Notes: generated by a model from the letters alone, not told the origin. DNA of 64,000 nt from Mesorhizobium onobrychidis (GCF_024707545.1 NZ_CP062229.1:7257238-7321237); one strand, 5' to 3'. Positions 45,515 to 55,946 are shown, counted from the first letter of the stretch. Translations and numbers: made by a program.

Positions 45515-46879
45515 TCAGGCGTAGCGTTTCGAGATGACCCTTTCCAGCGCGCGGATGCCTTGCGCCTCGCCGCCGGCTAGACCGTACGGACGATCGGACG
45601 GATTCCACGCGAAGATGTCGAAATGCGCCCAAGCAGCGGTCTTCTCGACGAAGCGCTTCAGGAAAAGCGCCGCCGTGATAGAGCCGGCGAAACCGTCTGA
45701 CGTGACGTTGTTGATGTCGGCGATCTTCGACGACAGCTTTGCGTCATAAGGTTTCCACAGCGGCATGCGCCATAACGGATCCTCGACCGCGGCGGAAGCC
45801 TCCGCCAGATCGGACGCCAGTGCTTCATCACCGGTGTAGAAAGGCGGCAGATCGGGACCGAGCGCGACGCGAGCAGCCCCCGTCAAGGTCGCCATGTCGA
45901 TCAGCAGCTGCGGCTCGTCGTCGTCTGCCAGTGCCAAGGCGTCCGCCAGCACCAGCCGTCCCTCGGCGTCGGTGTTGCCGATCTCGACGGTGATGCCCTT
46001 GCGGCTCACCAGCACGTCGCCGGGCCGGAAGGCGTTGCCGGCGATCGAATTCTCGACCGCCGGGATCAGCACACGCAGCCGGACCTTCAGCCCGGCGGCC
46101 ATGATCATCGAAGCAAGGCCCAACACGTTGGCCGCGCCACCCATGTCCTTCTTCATCAGGAGCATGCCCGAGGACGGCTTGATGTCGAGGCCACCGGTAT
46201 CGAAGCAGACGCCCTTGCCGACCAGCGTCACCTTCGGGGCGTTCTTCGGTCCCCAAATCATGTCGATCAGCCGCGGCGCACCGACGGAAGCGCGGCCGAC
46301 GGCATGGATCATCGGAAAGTTGTTCTTGAGCAGATCGTCGCCCTTGGTCACCGACACTTCGGCCTTGTACGTCCTGGCCAGCATCCGCACCGCTTTCTCC
46401 AGTTCGTCAGGTCCCATGTCGCTGGTCGGCGTGTTGACCAGATCGCGCGTCAGGAAGACGCCATCGGCAGTTCGGCGAACACGCGCCGCGTCGGCGCCGG
46501 ACGGCAGCGAAAAACGCAGCGCCTTGCCGGGTTTTTTGCCGTAGCGGGTGAAGACATAGCCGCCGAGCGCCAGTGCGACGGCCACCAGTTCCGGTTCGGA
46601 GGGTGCCGAGGCGAAATGCCAGTCGCCTTCGGGCAAGGCTCTCGCCAGCGCACCGATGGCAAGCGCGCCTTCGCCATCGCCCGTGCCGAACAGGGCGCCG
46701 GCAAGCGCGCCGTTTTCGTCGGGTACAATCAGCGTCCTGCCGGCCTCACCGGAAAAGCCGTTGGCCTTGGCCCATGCGAGCGAGGACGAGGCAAGGCCCG
46801 CTGCATCCAGTCTATCCTTCGCCACCAGGTGAACCGGCAGCGTGGTCTTCAGTTTTCCCTCGATGAATTCGACTGGCAT
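45515..46879 (-). CDS. M17 leucyl aminopeptidase family protein
   Basis: The 454-residue protein has the M17 zinc-site motifs: VTLVGKGVCFDTGGLDIKP (Lys, Asp), MKKDMGGAANVLG, and the signature NTDAEGRLVLADAL (about residue 300). It removes N-terminal amino acids from peptides in the cytoplasm as a hexamer. The N-terminal domain is shorter than in E. coli PepA, so the Xer-site DNA-binding role is not expected. It may process peptides released by the adjacent NlpC/P60 enzyme. Confidence 0.9.
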   Translation of the reverse strand: MPVEFIEGKLKTTLPVHLVAKDRLDAAGLASSSLAWAKANGFSGEAGRTLIVPDENGALAGALFGTGDGEGALAIGALARALPEGDWHFASAPSEPELVAVALALGGYVFTRYGKKPGKALRFSLPSGADAARVRRTADGVFLTRDLVNTPTSDMGPDELEKAVRMLARTYKAEVSVTKGDDLLKNNFPMIHAVGRASVGAPRLIDMIWGPKNAPKVTLVGKGVCFDTGGLDIKPSSGMLLMKKDMGGAANVLGLASMIMAAGLKVRLRVLIPAVENSIAGNAFRPGDVLVSRKGITVEIGNTDAEGRLVLADALALADDDEPQLLIDMATLTGAARVALGPDLPPFYTGDEALASDLAEASAAVEDPLWRMPLWKPYDAKLSSKIADINNVTSDGFAGSITAALFLKRFVEKTAAWAHFDIFAWNPSDRPYGLAGGEAQGIRALERVISKRYA

Positions 46880-46997
46880 TCGATGGCCTCCGGCTTCCGA
46901 GTCGGCGCTTTTTTAACTGTCCGTTAGGGTTAACAGAATATTTCTGCGGGAGGGAAGATGGCCATGTAACGGCCACGTACACGAATGGAGGCCCCTG

Positions 46998-47825
46998 GTG
47001 CAGATGCCGACCAACCGCATGACGAACGCCACGGGGAAGCGGCTGATCACCACGGCGCTCATAATAGCGCTCGCTGCAAGCGTTGCAGGCTGCGGGACCA
47101 GCAAGTTGACAACCGGCTCGATCGGACGCACCAGCGGCAAACCCTTGGAAACCATGTCGGCCGGCGAGTTGCACAAGGCGACGATCGCGCTCGGTCAGTC
47201 CTACGCCAAGAACCCCAACGACAAGCGGATCGCGACGAATTATGCCGCGGCGCTGCAAATGGATGGCGACGCCGACCAATCGCTCGCCGTGATGCGCAAA
47301 CTGGCGATCGCCCTGCCGAAGGACCGCGACGTGCTCGCCGCCTATGGCAAGGCACTGGCCGCCAATGGGCAGTTCGAGCCGGCGCTCGACGCGGTGCGCC
47401 GCGCGCAGACACCGGAATATCCCGACTGGAAGCTGGTGTCGGCGGAAGCGGCGATTCTCGACCAGCTTGGCCAGAGAGACGAGGCGCGCCAGAATTACCG
47501 CAAGGCGCTTGACCTCAAGCCGAACGAACCTTCGATCCTTTCCAATCTCGGCATGTCCTATGTGCTGGAAGGTGATCTGCGCACGGCTGAAACCTATATG
47601 CGCTCGGCCGCCCAGCAGCCGAACGCCGACAGCCGCGTCCGCCAGAACCTGGCGCTAGTCGTCGGTCTGCAGGGCCGTTTCGACGAGGCCGAGAAAATCG
47701 CTTCTCAGGAGCTCTCGCCCGACCAGGCGCAGGCGAACGTGGCTTACCTTCGCCAGATGCTCGCCCAGCAGAACGCCTGGAGCCAGCTCAAGGACCAGGA
47801 CAAGGCAAAGCCTGCCACCAACTAA
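46998..47825 (+). CDS. tadD: TadD-like TPR lipoprotein
   Basis: The product is 275 residues from a GTG at 46998 (GGAGG seven bases upstream); an ATG at 47004 is possible. It has a lipoprotein signal ending AASVAGC and then tetratricopeptide repeats (for example AEAAILDQLGQRDEARQNYRKALDLKP). TadD is the outer-membrane-associated pilotin-like component of the Tad pilus machine. It is convergent with the tad operon genes tadC and tadB. Confidence 0.85.
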   Translation: MQMPTNRMTNATGKRLITTALIIALAASVAGCGTSKLTTGSIGRTSGKPLETMSAGELHKATIALGQSYAKNPNDKRIATNYAAALQMDGDADQSLAVMRKLAIALPKDRDVLAAYGKALAANGQFEPALDAVRRAQTPEYPDWKLVSAEAAILDQLGQRDEARQNYRKALDLKPNEPSILSNLGMSYVLEGDLRTAETYMRSAAQQPNADSRVRQNLALVVGLQGRFDEAEKIASQELSPDQAQANVAYLRQMLAQQNAWSQLKDQDKAKPATN

Positions 47826-47883
47826 CTACGCCGGCTTTGCTTCGAACCGCCAGTTCCTCGACTCATCGACATGCTGGAAATAC

Positions 47884-47913
47884 AAAGCCGCGCTGCATCA
47901 GCACCGCGGCTTT
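47884..47913. terminator. Bidirectional terminator between tadD and tadC
   Basis: AAAGCCGCG (47884-47892) pairs perfectly with CGCGGCTTT (47905-47913). A-rich and T-rich ends on the two sides suit termination of both convergent units. Confidence 0.7.
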
Positions 47914-47938
47914 CGCATGTGTTGTCGCCTTGGCGAGG

Positions 47939-48955
47939 CTATTGGCTGCTCGATGTCGGCTGGTCGCCGAAGATGCCGCGCTGGCTCACCTGGATTCCGG
48001 CGGGGCCCAGGATGATGGCGAACAGCACCGGCAGGAAGAACAGGATCATTGGCACGGTGAGCTTCGGCGGCAAGGCCGCGGCCTTCTTCTCGGCAGCGTT
48101 CATGCGCATGTCGCGGCTTTCGCCGGCAAGCACGCGCAGCGCGTGCGCCACCGGCGTGCCGTAGCGCTCGGCCTGGACCAGCGCCTGCGACACCGACTTG
48201 ACCGATTCCAGGCCGGTGCGGCTTGCAAGGTTTTCGTAAGCCTGCTTGCGTTCCTGCAAGTAGGAAAGCTCGGCATTGGTCAGGATGAACTCTTCGGCAA
48301 GTGCCACCGATTGCGCGCCGATTTCGTCCGCGACCTTGCGAAACGCCGCCTCCACCGACATGCCGGATTCGACGCAGATCAGCATCAGATCGAGCGCGTC
48401 CGGCCAGGCCATCTGGATCGACTGCTTGCGCTTGGTGGCGCGGTTGTTGACATAGAGCACCGGCGCGTAAAAACCGGCATAGGCGACGACGATACAGACG
48501 AACAATTTGATGAGAGGCGGCTGCTCCGGCAAACCCCCGAGCACGAACAGATACATCGCAGCCAGGGCAAAGCCGACAAAGGGCAGGACCAGACGGAAGA
48601 AAAGGAAACGCGTCAGCGGATTCTGCCCGCGAAAGCCAGCAACCTTGAGTTTCTGCAAGGTGCCTTCATCGGCCAGGGCGCGCCTCAGGTCCAGCCGATC
48701 GACAATATTGCGCATGCCGATCGACTGTTCCTCGCGCAGGCCCTTGCCGCGGCGATCGGCCTCGACGGCAAGCCGCGCACGCTGCTTGGCGCGCAATTCG
48801 TCGCGCTCCAGCGCCACGGATTTCATGCGCGCCTTGAGCTGGTTTCCGCCAAAGGCAGGCAGCAGCGTGAAGAAGGTCGCAAACACCGCGATGCCGACCA
48901 ACAAGGCAATCAGGAACGCCGGGTCGGTAAGGGTCTGGACGACGTTCTCAGTCAT
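47939..48955 (-). CDS. tadC: Tad pilus inner-membrane platform protein TadC
   Basis: The 338-residue protein is a type II secretion F-domain protein with hydrophobic segments near 10-30 and 120-165 and two at the C-terminus (LPPKLTVPMILFFLPVLFAIILG). The F domain has MLICVESGMSVEAAFRKVADEIG. TadB and TadC form the inner-membrane platform of the Flp pilus. It follows tadB by 12 bases. Confidence 0.9.
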   Translation of the reverse strand: MTENVVQTLTDPAFLIALLVGIAVFATFFTLLPAFGGNQLKARMKSVALERDELRAKQRARLAVEADRRGKGLREEQSIGMRNIVDRLDLRRALADEGTLQKLKVAGFRGQNPLTRFLFFRLVLPFVGFALAAMYLFVLGGLPEQPPLIKLFVCIVVAYAGFYAPVLYVNNRATKRKQSIQMAWPDALDLMLICVESGMSVEAAFRKVADEIGAQSVALAEEFILTNAELSYLQERKQAYENLASRTGLESVKSVSQALVQAERYGTPVAHALRVLAGESRDMRMNAAEKKAAALPPKLTVPMILFFLPVLFAIILGPAGIQVSQRGIFGDQPTSSSQ

Positions 48956-48967
48956 ACGCTCGAAATC

Positions 48968-49981
48968 CTAAACTTCGAAGTTCATCATCTTGCGCATCAC
49001 CAGGATGCCGATCGACATCCAGGCCGCCGAGCAGCCGAGGATCAGATTGCCGGCGCTGGTGGTAAACAGAGGCATGATGTAGTTCGGGCTTGTCAGGTAG
49101 ACGAGAAAGGCGACAACGAACGGCAACGCGCCGATGATCACGGCGGACGCCTTCGCTTCCATGGACAGCGCCTGGACCTTGGCCTTCATTTTCTTGCGGT
49201 CGCGAAGCACGCGCGAAAGATTGCCCAGCGCCTCGGAAAGATTGCCGCCGGCCTGGGACTGGATCTGGATGACGATGCCGAAGAAGCTCGCTTCCGTGCA
49301 CGGCATCGTTTCGGCCATACGCATGCTGGCGTCGGGGATCGACAGGCCCATCTGCTGCGAATCGACGATGCGGCGGAACTCGGTCTTGACCGGTTCAGGG
49401 GCTTCGTTGGCGATCAGGCGGACGGCGTCGTTCAGCGGCAGGCCGGATTTGACTGCACGCACGATGATGTCGAGCGCGTTCGGAAATTCGTTGAGGAACG
49501 CCTTCACCCGGCGGGCGCGGCAAAACGAGACGAACCAGCGTGGCAGGCCGAGGACGCCGACCAGCAGCGCACCGGGCAAGACATAAAGCGGCGCGCCGAG
49601 GAAATAGGCAAGAAACGTCAGGACGACGCCGCAAACCGCCGAGTAGAGATAGAAGCGCTCAAGCGACATCTTCATGCCCGCCTGACGAATCTGGGCCTTC
49701 AGTGGCGGCTTTTTGACGACACTCTGGTTGGTTTTTTGCTTCTGTTCGAGGTCCTTCAGTGAATCCTGAACCGATTTGCGCCGCTTGGCCGCTTCCGCCA
49801 CGCGATCGCGCGAGGCCTTGACGACGGCGCCATCCGTCTCGGCGGTCTTGATCGTTTCAAGCCGCCTGCCGACTTGCTTCTCGGTGCTGATCTGGTTGAA
49901 CAGAAAAGCATAGGCCACCGCGCCGGCGCTGAAGCCGGCGAGCACGATGAATGCCAATACGGTGCCGTCAATCCCGAACAT
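48968..49981 (-). CDS. tadB: Tad pilus inner-membrane platform protein TadB
   Basis: The 337-residue type II secretion F-domain protein has an N-terminal helix, a cytoplasmic segment rich in Lys, then helices and the F domain with NALDIIVRAVKSGLPLNDAVR and QAGGNLSEALGNLSRVLRDR. It is the partner of TadC in the platform. It follows the cpaF ATPase gene by about 30 bases. Confidence 0.9.
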   Translation of the reverse strand: MFGIDGTVLAFIVLAGFSAGAVAYAFLFNQISTEKQVGRRLETIKTAETDGAVVKASRDRVAEAAKRRKSVQDSLKDLEQKQKTNQSVVKKPPLKAQIRQAGMKMSLERFYLYSAVCGVVLTFLAYFLGAPLYVLPGALLVGVLGLPRWFVSFCRARRVKAFLNEFPNALDIIVRAVKSGLPLNDAVRLIANEAPEPVKTEFRRIVDSQQMGLSIPDASMRMAETMPCTEASFFGIVIQIQSQAGGNLSEALGNLSRVLRDRKKMKAKVQALSMEAKASAVIIGALPFVVAFLVYLTSPNYIMPLFTTSAGNLILGCSAAWMSIGILVMRKMMNFEV

Positions 49982-50010
49982 CGACCTTGGCCCCTACGCC
50001 TCCAAATGCA

Positions 50011-51519
50011 TCAGTCAGCGCGCTTCTCCATCGCCTCGAGCGCGTTGGCGAGGCGCTGTTCCTCACCATAGTAGCGGGCGCGGTCCCAGAAATGCGGGCG
50101 CCCAATACCTGTCGACACGTGCTCACCCAGCAGCCTGCCATTCACGTCCTCGCCCTTTATGTTGTAGAGGACGATGTCCTGCGTGATGATGACGTCGCCC
50201 TCCATTCCGATCACCTCGGTGATGTGGGTGATGCGCCGCGATCCGTCGCGCAGGCGTGCGGCCTGGATGATCACGTCCACGGAACCGACAACGATTTCAC
50301 GGACGGTTTTCTGCGGCAGCGTAAAGCCGCCCATCGCGATCATCGATTCGATACGGTTCAGGCATTCGCGCGGGCTGTTCGAGTGGATCGTGCCCATCGA
50401 GCCGTCGTGACCGGTGTTCATCGCCTGCAGAAGATCGAACACCTCAGGTCCGCGCACTTCGCCGACGATGATGCGCTCGGGCCGCATGCGCAGGCAGTTC
50501 TTGACCAGGTCGCGCATGGTCACCTCGCCCTCACCCTCGAGGTTGGGCGGGCGGGTTTCCAGACGTACGACATGCGGCTGCTGCAGTTGCAGCTCGGCCG
50601 AGTCCTCACAGGTGATGACGCGCTCCTCGCGGTCGATATAGTTGGTCAGGCAGTTGAGCAGCGTGGTCTTGCCGGAACCGGTACCGCCCGAAATGACGAT
50701 GTTGCAGCGGACGCGTCCAATGATCTTGAGAATTTCGGCGCCGTGCGGCGAAATGGCGCCGAACTTGACCAGCTGGTCGAGCGTCAGCTTGTCCTTCTTG
50801 AACTTGCGGATGGTGAGCGCGGTGCCGTCGATGGCGAGCGGCGGCGCGATGACATTGACGCGGGAGCCATCGGGAAGGCGTGCGTCGCAGATCGGGCTCG
50901 ATTCATCGACGCGGCGGCCAACCTGGCTGACGATGCGCTGACAGATGTTGAGAAGCTGCTGGTTGTCGCGGAAACGGATGCCGGTCTGCTCGACCTTGCC
51001 GTTGACCTCGATGTAGACGTTCTTGGAACCGTTGACCATGATGTCGGCGATGTCGTCGCGGGCGAGCAATGGTTCCAGCGGCCCGTAACCCAGCACGTCA
51101 TTGCAGATGTCCTCGAGCAGTTCTTCCTGCTCGGCGATCGACATCGCGAAATTCTTGATCGCGATGATGTCGTTGACGATGTCGCGGATTTCCTCGCGTG
51201 CGCTTTCGGGATCGAGCTTGGCGAGCTGCGACAGGTCGATCGTGTCAATGAGCGCGGAAAAGACCTGGCTCTTGGTATCGTAGTAGGTTTCGCTCTTTTG
51301 GCGCTGGACCTTTTTTGGCTCCGGCGCCAATGGCGGTGCCTCGACCGCACGGCGCGCAGGCGGCGCAGCAAACGCGCCAAGCGACGGCGGCGGTGCGGGC
51401 TTGGCAAGAACCGACGATTCTGCAGAGCTTGCCGCCGCTGGCGTGGCAGGCGCAGGTGCCGGCTGACGGAATTCCGGGGTGAACCGGCTGCCGTCGTCGC
51501 TGCCTCTTTTACCAAACAT
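50011..51519 (-). CDS. cpaF: Tad pilus secretion ATPase CpaF/TadA
   Basis: The 502-residue type II/IV secretion ATPase has Walker [17 protein letters not shown], Walker B in [20 protein letters not shown] and the His box [16 protein letters not shown] Pro/Ala-rich N-terminal linker (about 1-75) precedes the N-terminal domain. It powers pilin polymerisation. The order cpaE-cpaF-tadB-tadC is canonical. Confidence 0.94.
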   Translation of the reverse strand: MFGKRGSDDGSRFTPEFRQPAPAPATPAAASSAESSVLAKPAPPPSLGAFAAPPARRAVEAPPLAPEPKKVQRQKSETYYDTKSQVFSALIDTIDLSQLAKLDPESAREEIRDIVNDIIAIKNFAMSIAEQEELLEDICNDVLGYGPLEPLLARDDIADIMVNGSKNVYIEVNGKVEQTGIRFRDNQQLLNICQRIVSQVGRRVDESSPICDARLPDGSRVNVIAPPLAIDGTALTIRKFKKDKLTLDQLVKFGAISPHGAEILKIIGRVRCNIVISGGTGSGKTTLLNCLTNYIDREERVITCEDSAELQLQQPHVVRLETRPPNLEGEGEVTMRDLVKNCLRMRPERIIVGEVRGPEVFDLLQAMNTGHDGSMGTIHSNSPRECLNRIESMIAMGGFTLPQKTVREIVVGSVDVIIQAARLRDGSRRITHITEVIGMEGDVIITQDIVLYNIKGEDVNGRLLGEHVSTGIGRPHFWDRARYYGEEQRLANALEAMEKRAD

Positions 51520-51548
51520 GATCGACTACCAATTCCGCTCCGAAAGCA

Positions 51549-52832
51549 TCACTTCTTGCTGCGCGAGAGCTTGCCAAGGAGATTGCCGAGGCCCGCTTTC
51601 TTTCTTGGCTTGATTTCGCTGCGCCCGGTCAGCACATGCGCAATCTCGTTGATCGTGCCTACAACCGGGTTCTTGGCATCCATTTCGCCGAGCATGCGCC
51701 CGTTGTTGGCGGCGTTTCCGAACAGCAGCGGCTCGAAAGGAATAACCGACATCGGCGACAGGCCGAGCGAGTCGGCGAAGTCGGATGACGCAATCTCCGG
51801 ACGCTTTGGCACGCCGGCCTGATTGATGATCAGCTTCGGCGGTGGATCGTTCGGGCGAAGCCGCTTGAACATGTCGACCAGATTCTTGGTATTGCGCAGA
51901 TTGGCCAGCTCCGGCGTCGCCGTGATCACGATGTCGTCGGCCTTGGTCAGCGTGTTCTTGGTCCAGCCTGTCCAGACGTGCGGGACATCGAGCACCAGAA
52001 GCGGCACGCTGCGCTGGGCCGTGTCGATAAGCTGCGTGAAAGCGTCGGGATCGAAATCGTAGACCCGTTCGAGCGTTGAAGGCGCTGCAAGCAGCGACAG
52101 ATGCTGGGCGCACTGGGCAAGCAGCCGATCGAGATAGACCTCGTCGATGCGCTCCGGTGAGAAAACCGCTTCGGCAATGCCTTGCGCGGGATCCTGATCG
52201 AAATTGATGTTGGCCGTTCCGAAAGCCAGGTCGAGATCGGCGACAACCACTTCGGACTTGAACAGCGACGACATCGCCCAGGCCACATTGTGGGCAATGG
52301 TCGAGGAGCCGACTCCCCCCTTGGCGCCGATGAAGGCGATCGAGCGGCCGATCGGCTCGGCTTCCGGATCAACGAAAATCGTCGATATCACGCTGACGAT
52401 ATCGGCCATCGACACCGGCGCGATGACATATTCGGAAATGCCGGAGCGGATGAGCTCGCGATAAAGCCCGACGTCATTGTAATGGCCTATGACCACGACC
52501 TTCGAGGTCGGATCGCAATATTCGGAGAGCTGCGTGAGCTGCTCCAGCAATTGCGTCGGCTCGCTGCGCGATTCCAGCAGGATCAGGTTTGGCGTCGGCG
52601 CTGATTGGTAGAATTCGATGGCGGTGGCGATGCCGCCCATATGGACCTTCAGATGGGCCTTCGCCATGCGACGATCCTCGCCGGCGCGCTCGACCGGATT
52701 GGCAACGCCCTCGGTCTCGCAAAATGCCTGGATCGAGATGCGCGGAATCGGCCGCAGCGCCTGCATGGCGGCGATGTCCTGCTGCGAGGTTTCGCCACCA
52801 TCCACCGCCGTGTCGTAGGCTAGATTGCTCAT
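51549..52832 (-). CDS. cpaE: Tad pilus localisation ATPase CpaE/TadZ
   Basis: The product is 427 residues from the ATG at 52832 (GGAG upstream). It has a receiver-like N-terminal domain (about 90-170) and a MinD/ParA-like ATPase domain with deviant Walker A IAFIGAKGGVGSSTIAHNVA. CpaE/TadZ places the pilus machine at the cell pole. The C-terminal tail is rich in Lys. It lies between cpaD and cpaF. Confidence 0.92.
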   Translation of the reverse strand: MSNLAYDTAVDGGETSQQDIAAMQALRPIPRISIQAFCETEGVANPVERAGEDRRMAKAHLKVHMGGIATAIEFYQSAPTPNLILLESRSEPTQLLEQLTQLSEYCDPTSKVVVIGHYNDVGLYRELIRSGISEYVIAPVSMADIVSVISTIFVDPEAEPIGRSIAFIGAKGGVGSSTIAHNVAWAMSSLFKSEVVVADLDLAFGTANINFDQDPAQGIAEAVFSPERIDEVYLDRLLAQCAQHLSLLAAPSTLERVYDFDPDAFTQLIDTAQRSVPLLVLDVPHVWTGWTKNTLTKADDIVITATPELANLRNTKNLVDMFKRLRPNDPPPKLIINQAGVPKRPEIASSDFADSLGLSPMSVIPFEPLLFGNAANNGRMLGEMDAKNPVVGTINEIAHVLTGRSEIKPRKKAGLGNLLGKLSRSKK

Positions 52833-52858
52833 GTCCGCGTGCTCCAACCTGCGATCGA

Positions 52859-53581
52859 TCAGTAGTCGACTTCTGTTTCCGGGATCGGCGAATAGAACGG
52901 GGCGTTTTGATAGCCATCAATGACGACGTCACGCCTTTCGGCATCGATGGGTGTCTGTTTACGCGGCCCGAGCAGATCGGTCGGATTGGCCATCTGGGCG
53001 GCAAGATTGTTCTGATACGAGCAGCCGAAATCGGCATAGTGCTTGTTTTCCGACGTCTGCAGCAGGTCTTCAGGCCAGCGTCCGCATTTGTCGGTCTGCG
53101 CCTTCACCGTGACATAGGCGACGCGGATCGGCGCAGACGCTTCGGCCGAAGCCGACTGGTAGGTGGTGATGATGATCCGGTTCCGGCTGATACCGCTGGC
53201 AATCGCAAGTCTGGCGAAATCGCGACCGGCCGCGGTCGCGGCGATCTCGTTGGCCGAACCGCTCGGGATCGAGATCGTCAGGGTCGGAGCGGCGCTATTG
53301 TCGTAGCCGTCCAGAAAGCCCAGAAGCGTGTCGCGCTGAGATCCGGTCATGCCGCGATCGCCGGCGCCGACCGGAAGATCGATCTTCTCGTTCTTCTCAG
53401 CAATCACGATCGGATGGGTGGTGCGATAATCGTCCGGAACAGCGCCGACCGTGATGCTGTCCCGGTTGGCGCAGCCCGCCAGCAGTGCCGCAACCGCCAG
53501 GACCGGAATGGCCGGCCGGCAGATCCGCGAACGGCCGGACCGCGCCGCTGCGGTGATCGTCCTCAACGCTGACTGAGACAT
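52859..53581 (-). CDS. cpaD: Tad pilus lipoprotein CpaD
   Basis: The 240-residue protein has a lipoprotein signal (VLAVAALLAGC), then the CpaD domain with IVIAEKNEKIDLPVGAGDRG, GSANEIAATAAGRDFA and CGRWPEDLLQTSENKHYADFG CSYQNN-type segments. It is an outer-membrane-associated assembly factor. It follows the cpaC secretin by 14 bases. Confidence 0.9.
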   Translation of the reverse strand: MSQSALRTITAAARSGRSRICRPAIPVLAVAALLAGCANRDSITVGAVPDDYRTTHPIVIAEKNEKIDLPVGAGDRGMTGSQRDTLLGFLDGYDNSAAPTLTISIPSGSANEIAATAAGRDFARLAIASGISRNRIIITTYQSASAEASAPIRVAYVTVKAQTDKCGRWPEDLLQTSENKHYADFGCSYQNNLAAQMANPTDLLGPRKQTPIDAERRDVVIDGYQNAPFYSPIPETEVDY

Positions 53582-53595
53582 GTCCGCTTCCCCGC

Positions 53596-55137
53596 TTACT
53601 TGTAGATGAAGCCGACAACGCCGTGGTAACGGCCGTTGGGCTTGTCGGTTTGCATGGTGCCGTAGACGCGATTGACACGGCCTAGAAACATGCCGGCGCC
53701 ATCGCTGGCGGCGTTGAAATTGTCGTCCGGCTTGGCAAGGGCGTTGCGCGTCACCGGCTTCACCAGGTAGGGGGTGATGATGATGACAAGCTCGGTCTCG
53801 TTGCGGACGAAGTCCCGGCTGCGGAACAGCGTGCCAAGCACTGGGATCTTGGTCAGCCCGGGCAGCCCGGCGACCGCCTGTCTGATGTCGTCCCGAACCA
53901 GGCCGGCGATCATCATCGAGCCGCCCGAAGGCAGTTCAACGGTGGTGTCTGCCAGCCGCTTGCGGATCGACAGCAAAGTGGTGCCGGGCAAGTCACCGGC
54001 CGCTTCGAGCACTGTGGCGCCTTCCATCGTAGGCTCCGAAACCGACGTCCTCACCTTAAGGCTGATGCGGCCCGCCGAGAGCACGACAGGCTGGAATTCG
54101 AGGCCAATTCCATATTCAAGGCGTTCGTTGCTGTAAGTAACCTGGCCCGTTATATTGTCGTCTGAAACGTTGCTCGTCCGGCTTGTGATGAGATTGAATT
54201 CACCGCCGACCTTGAATGTCGCTTTTTCGCCCGAAACCGCGGTCAGCGTCGGCTCGGCGAGTGTCTTCATGACGCCGCTCTGCTCCATGGCATTGATATA
54301 CGCCTGAAGTCCGTTTCCGAGCGCATCACCCAGCTGTAAGTTGGAGTACTGCGAAATCGGCTTGCCCAGGCCATAAGGAGGAGAACTCATCGCGCCGAAG
54401 GAGAAGCCGTTGCTGCTGCCGTTGCCGATCAGGTTGACGCCGAGCTGCTTCATGACCGAGCGGCTGACTTCCGCGACCGTCACCTTCAGCGTCACCTGAT
54501 CGTCGCCGACGATCTGCAAGAGGTTGACGATCTGGCTGACGCGACGCTCGGAATCCGGATTGTCGATGTCGACACCGGATTCGGCCGAGCCGCCGGAGGC
54601 GGTCTGTGAATATTGTCCCGTGGTCGCTTCACCGCCGGACACGAAGATGGTGGCCAGATCGACCGCGCGCTTGGCATCCAGGGGAGTGTCCACGGTTCCG
54701 GTCAGGACGACGTTGTCGTTCAGCAATTCGACAGTGATGGCCGATGACGGGATGAAGCGCCTGATATAGTCTTCCAGCCCGGCGACGTCGCGTTCGACTG
54801 CCAGATCCAGGCTGACGATCTGTTCGCCATTGGGGCCGAAGACGAAGATGTTGGTGTCGCCCACCGCCTTTCCGAACAGATAGATGCGCCTGGCGGTGCG
54901 GGTCACAGCATCGGCGACCGCCGGGTTGGCGACGAGAATATCATAGGCATCGCTCGGCAGGTCGATGACCACCGATTTGTTGAGACCGAGCTTGACGCGC
55001 TGGGTGGCCGTCGAAGCCGACACCTCGGCGTTCCTGCCTGCCGCATTCGCCTCGAGGGGGCCATGCGCATTCGTTCCAAGCAGGAACAGGCCGATTGCCG
55101 CAGCCAGGGTGACCGGCAGTCTAGCGTTTAGCCTCAT
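53596..55137 (-). CDS. cpaC: Tad pilus outer-membrane secretin CpaC
   Basis: The 513-residue secretin has a signal sequence, an N-terminal pilus-assembly domain (NKSVVIDLPSDAYDILVANP), a BON-like domain and the secretin domain (VPVLGTLFRSRDFVRNETEL, SGGSMMIAGLVRDD). It forms the outer-membrane channel for the pilus. It overlaps the cpaB stop by four bases. Confidence 0.94.
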   Translation of the reverse strand: MRLNARLPVTLAAAIGLFLLGTNAHGPLEANAAGRNAEVSASTATQRVKLGLNKSVVIDLPSDAYDILVANPAVADAVTRTARRIYLFGKAVGDTNIFVFGPNGEQIVSLDLAVERDVAGLEDYIRRFIPSSAITVELLNDNVVLTGTVDTPLDAKRAVDLATIFVSGGEATTGQYSQTASGGSAESGVDIDNPDSERRVSQIVNLLQIVGDDQVTLKVTVAEVSRSVMKQLGVNLIGNGSSNGFSFGAMSSPPYGLGKPISQYSNLQLGDALGNGLQAYINAMEQSGVMKTLAEPTLTAVSGEKATFKVGGEFNLITSRTSNVSDDNITGQVTYSNERLEYGIGLEFQPVVLSAGRISLKVRTSVSEPTMEGATVLEAAGDLPGTTLLSIRKRLADTTVELPSGGSMMIAGLVRDDIRQAVAGLPGLTKIPVLGTLFRSRDFVRNETELVIIITPYLVKPVTRNALAKPDDNFNAASDGAGMFLGRVNRVYGTMQTDKPNGRYHGVVGFIYK

Positions 55138-55946
55138 TGCCTTGCCCCCACTTCGGAAACCTCGCCCGACTTGATCAATCGCACCGTTCCGCGCCGCCCA
55201 TTGCCGGAAACGAGATAGTCGGCCTCGTCCAGATTCTTCTCCTGGGTGTCGCTGATCGACCGCAGCGCCAATGTCAGGCGATCCGCCATCTGCTGGGCGA
55301 CGGTGATGATTTCCGCCTGCTGCGATGTCAGCTCCAGCGTCGCGGTCTGGCCGACCCTGGTCCTCTTGCCTTCCTCGTCCTCCTGGATGGTCTGGTCGAT
55401 TGCCAGGACGCGAATGTTCTTGAGGATGGTCTCGGTCGTAAAGCCGCTGCCGCCGCCCGCGGCATCGGCTCTGCGGGTCATGATGACGTCGACGAAATCA
55501 TTGGGAAGAATGAAGCCGCCGGCCGAAGTGTCGGCCGATACGGCTGTGGCGACGGCCCGCATGCCGGAGGGCAGGATCGACGACATGAAGCTTTGTCCCT
55601 CGCCGATCAGCTTGGAGCGCCGCAACGGCTCACCGGCATACATCGCCACACGGGCGACGCCGCCTTTCAGCTTCTCAAGCGCTTCGGGCTCTGCGGCGCG
55701 GGTGATGAAATTCGCGTTGATGCCGTCGGCCGGCCAGGACTGCCAACTGATGTTGTTCTCGAGCGGGCTGCCCATCGGAACGTCGCCGGACAGGACAAGC
55801 ACGTCCTGCAGCGCGATTGCCGGCGCCTCGGGGCCGGAATCGACGATTTGAGGCGGCGGAGTCGCCACCATGTTTTTTGCGACATATCCTGCGCCACCCG
55901 CCGCAGCCACCGCCACGCCTAGAATGATAAGTCGGGATGCTGGCAT
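55134..55946 (-). CDS. cpaB: Tad pilus assembly protein CpaB (RcpC)
   Basis: The product is 270 residues from the ATG at 55946 (GAGG nine bases upstream; the frame is open to 56009). It has an N-terminal membrane helix (SRLIILGVAVAAAGGAGYVA) and an SAF domain (DVLVLSGDVPMGSPLEN), and is RcpC/CpaB-like. It is the first gene of the cpaBCDEF-tadBC run. CtrA-like sites lie upstream. Confidence 0.9.
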   Translation of the reverse strand: MPASRLIILGVAVAAAGGAGYVAKNMVATPPPQIVDSGPEAPAIALQDVLVLSGDVPMGSPLENNISWQSWPADGINANFITRAAEPEALEKLKGGVARVAMYAGEPLRRSKLIGEGQSFMSSILPSGMRAVATAVSADTSAGGFILPNDFVDVIMTRRADAAGGGSGFTTETILKNIRVLAIDQTIQEDEEGKRTRVGQTATLELTSQQAEIITVAQQMADRLTLALRSISDTQEKNLDEADYLVSGNGRRGTVRLIKSGEVSEVGARQ

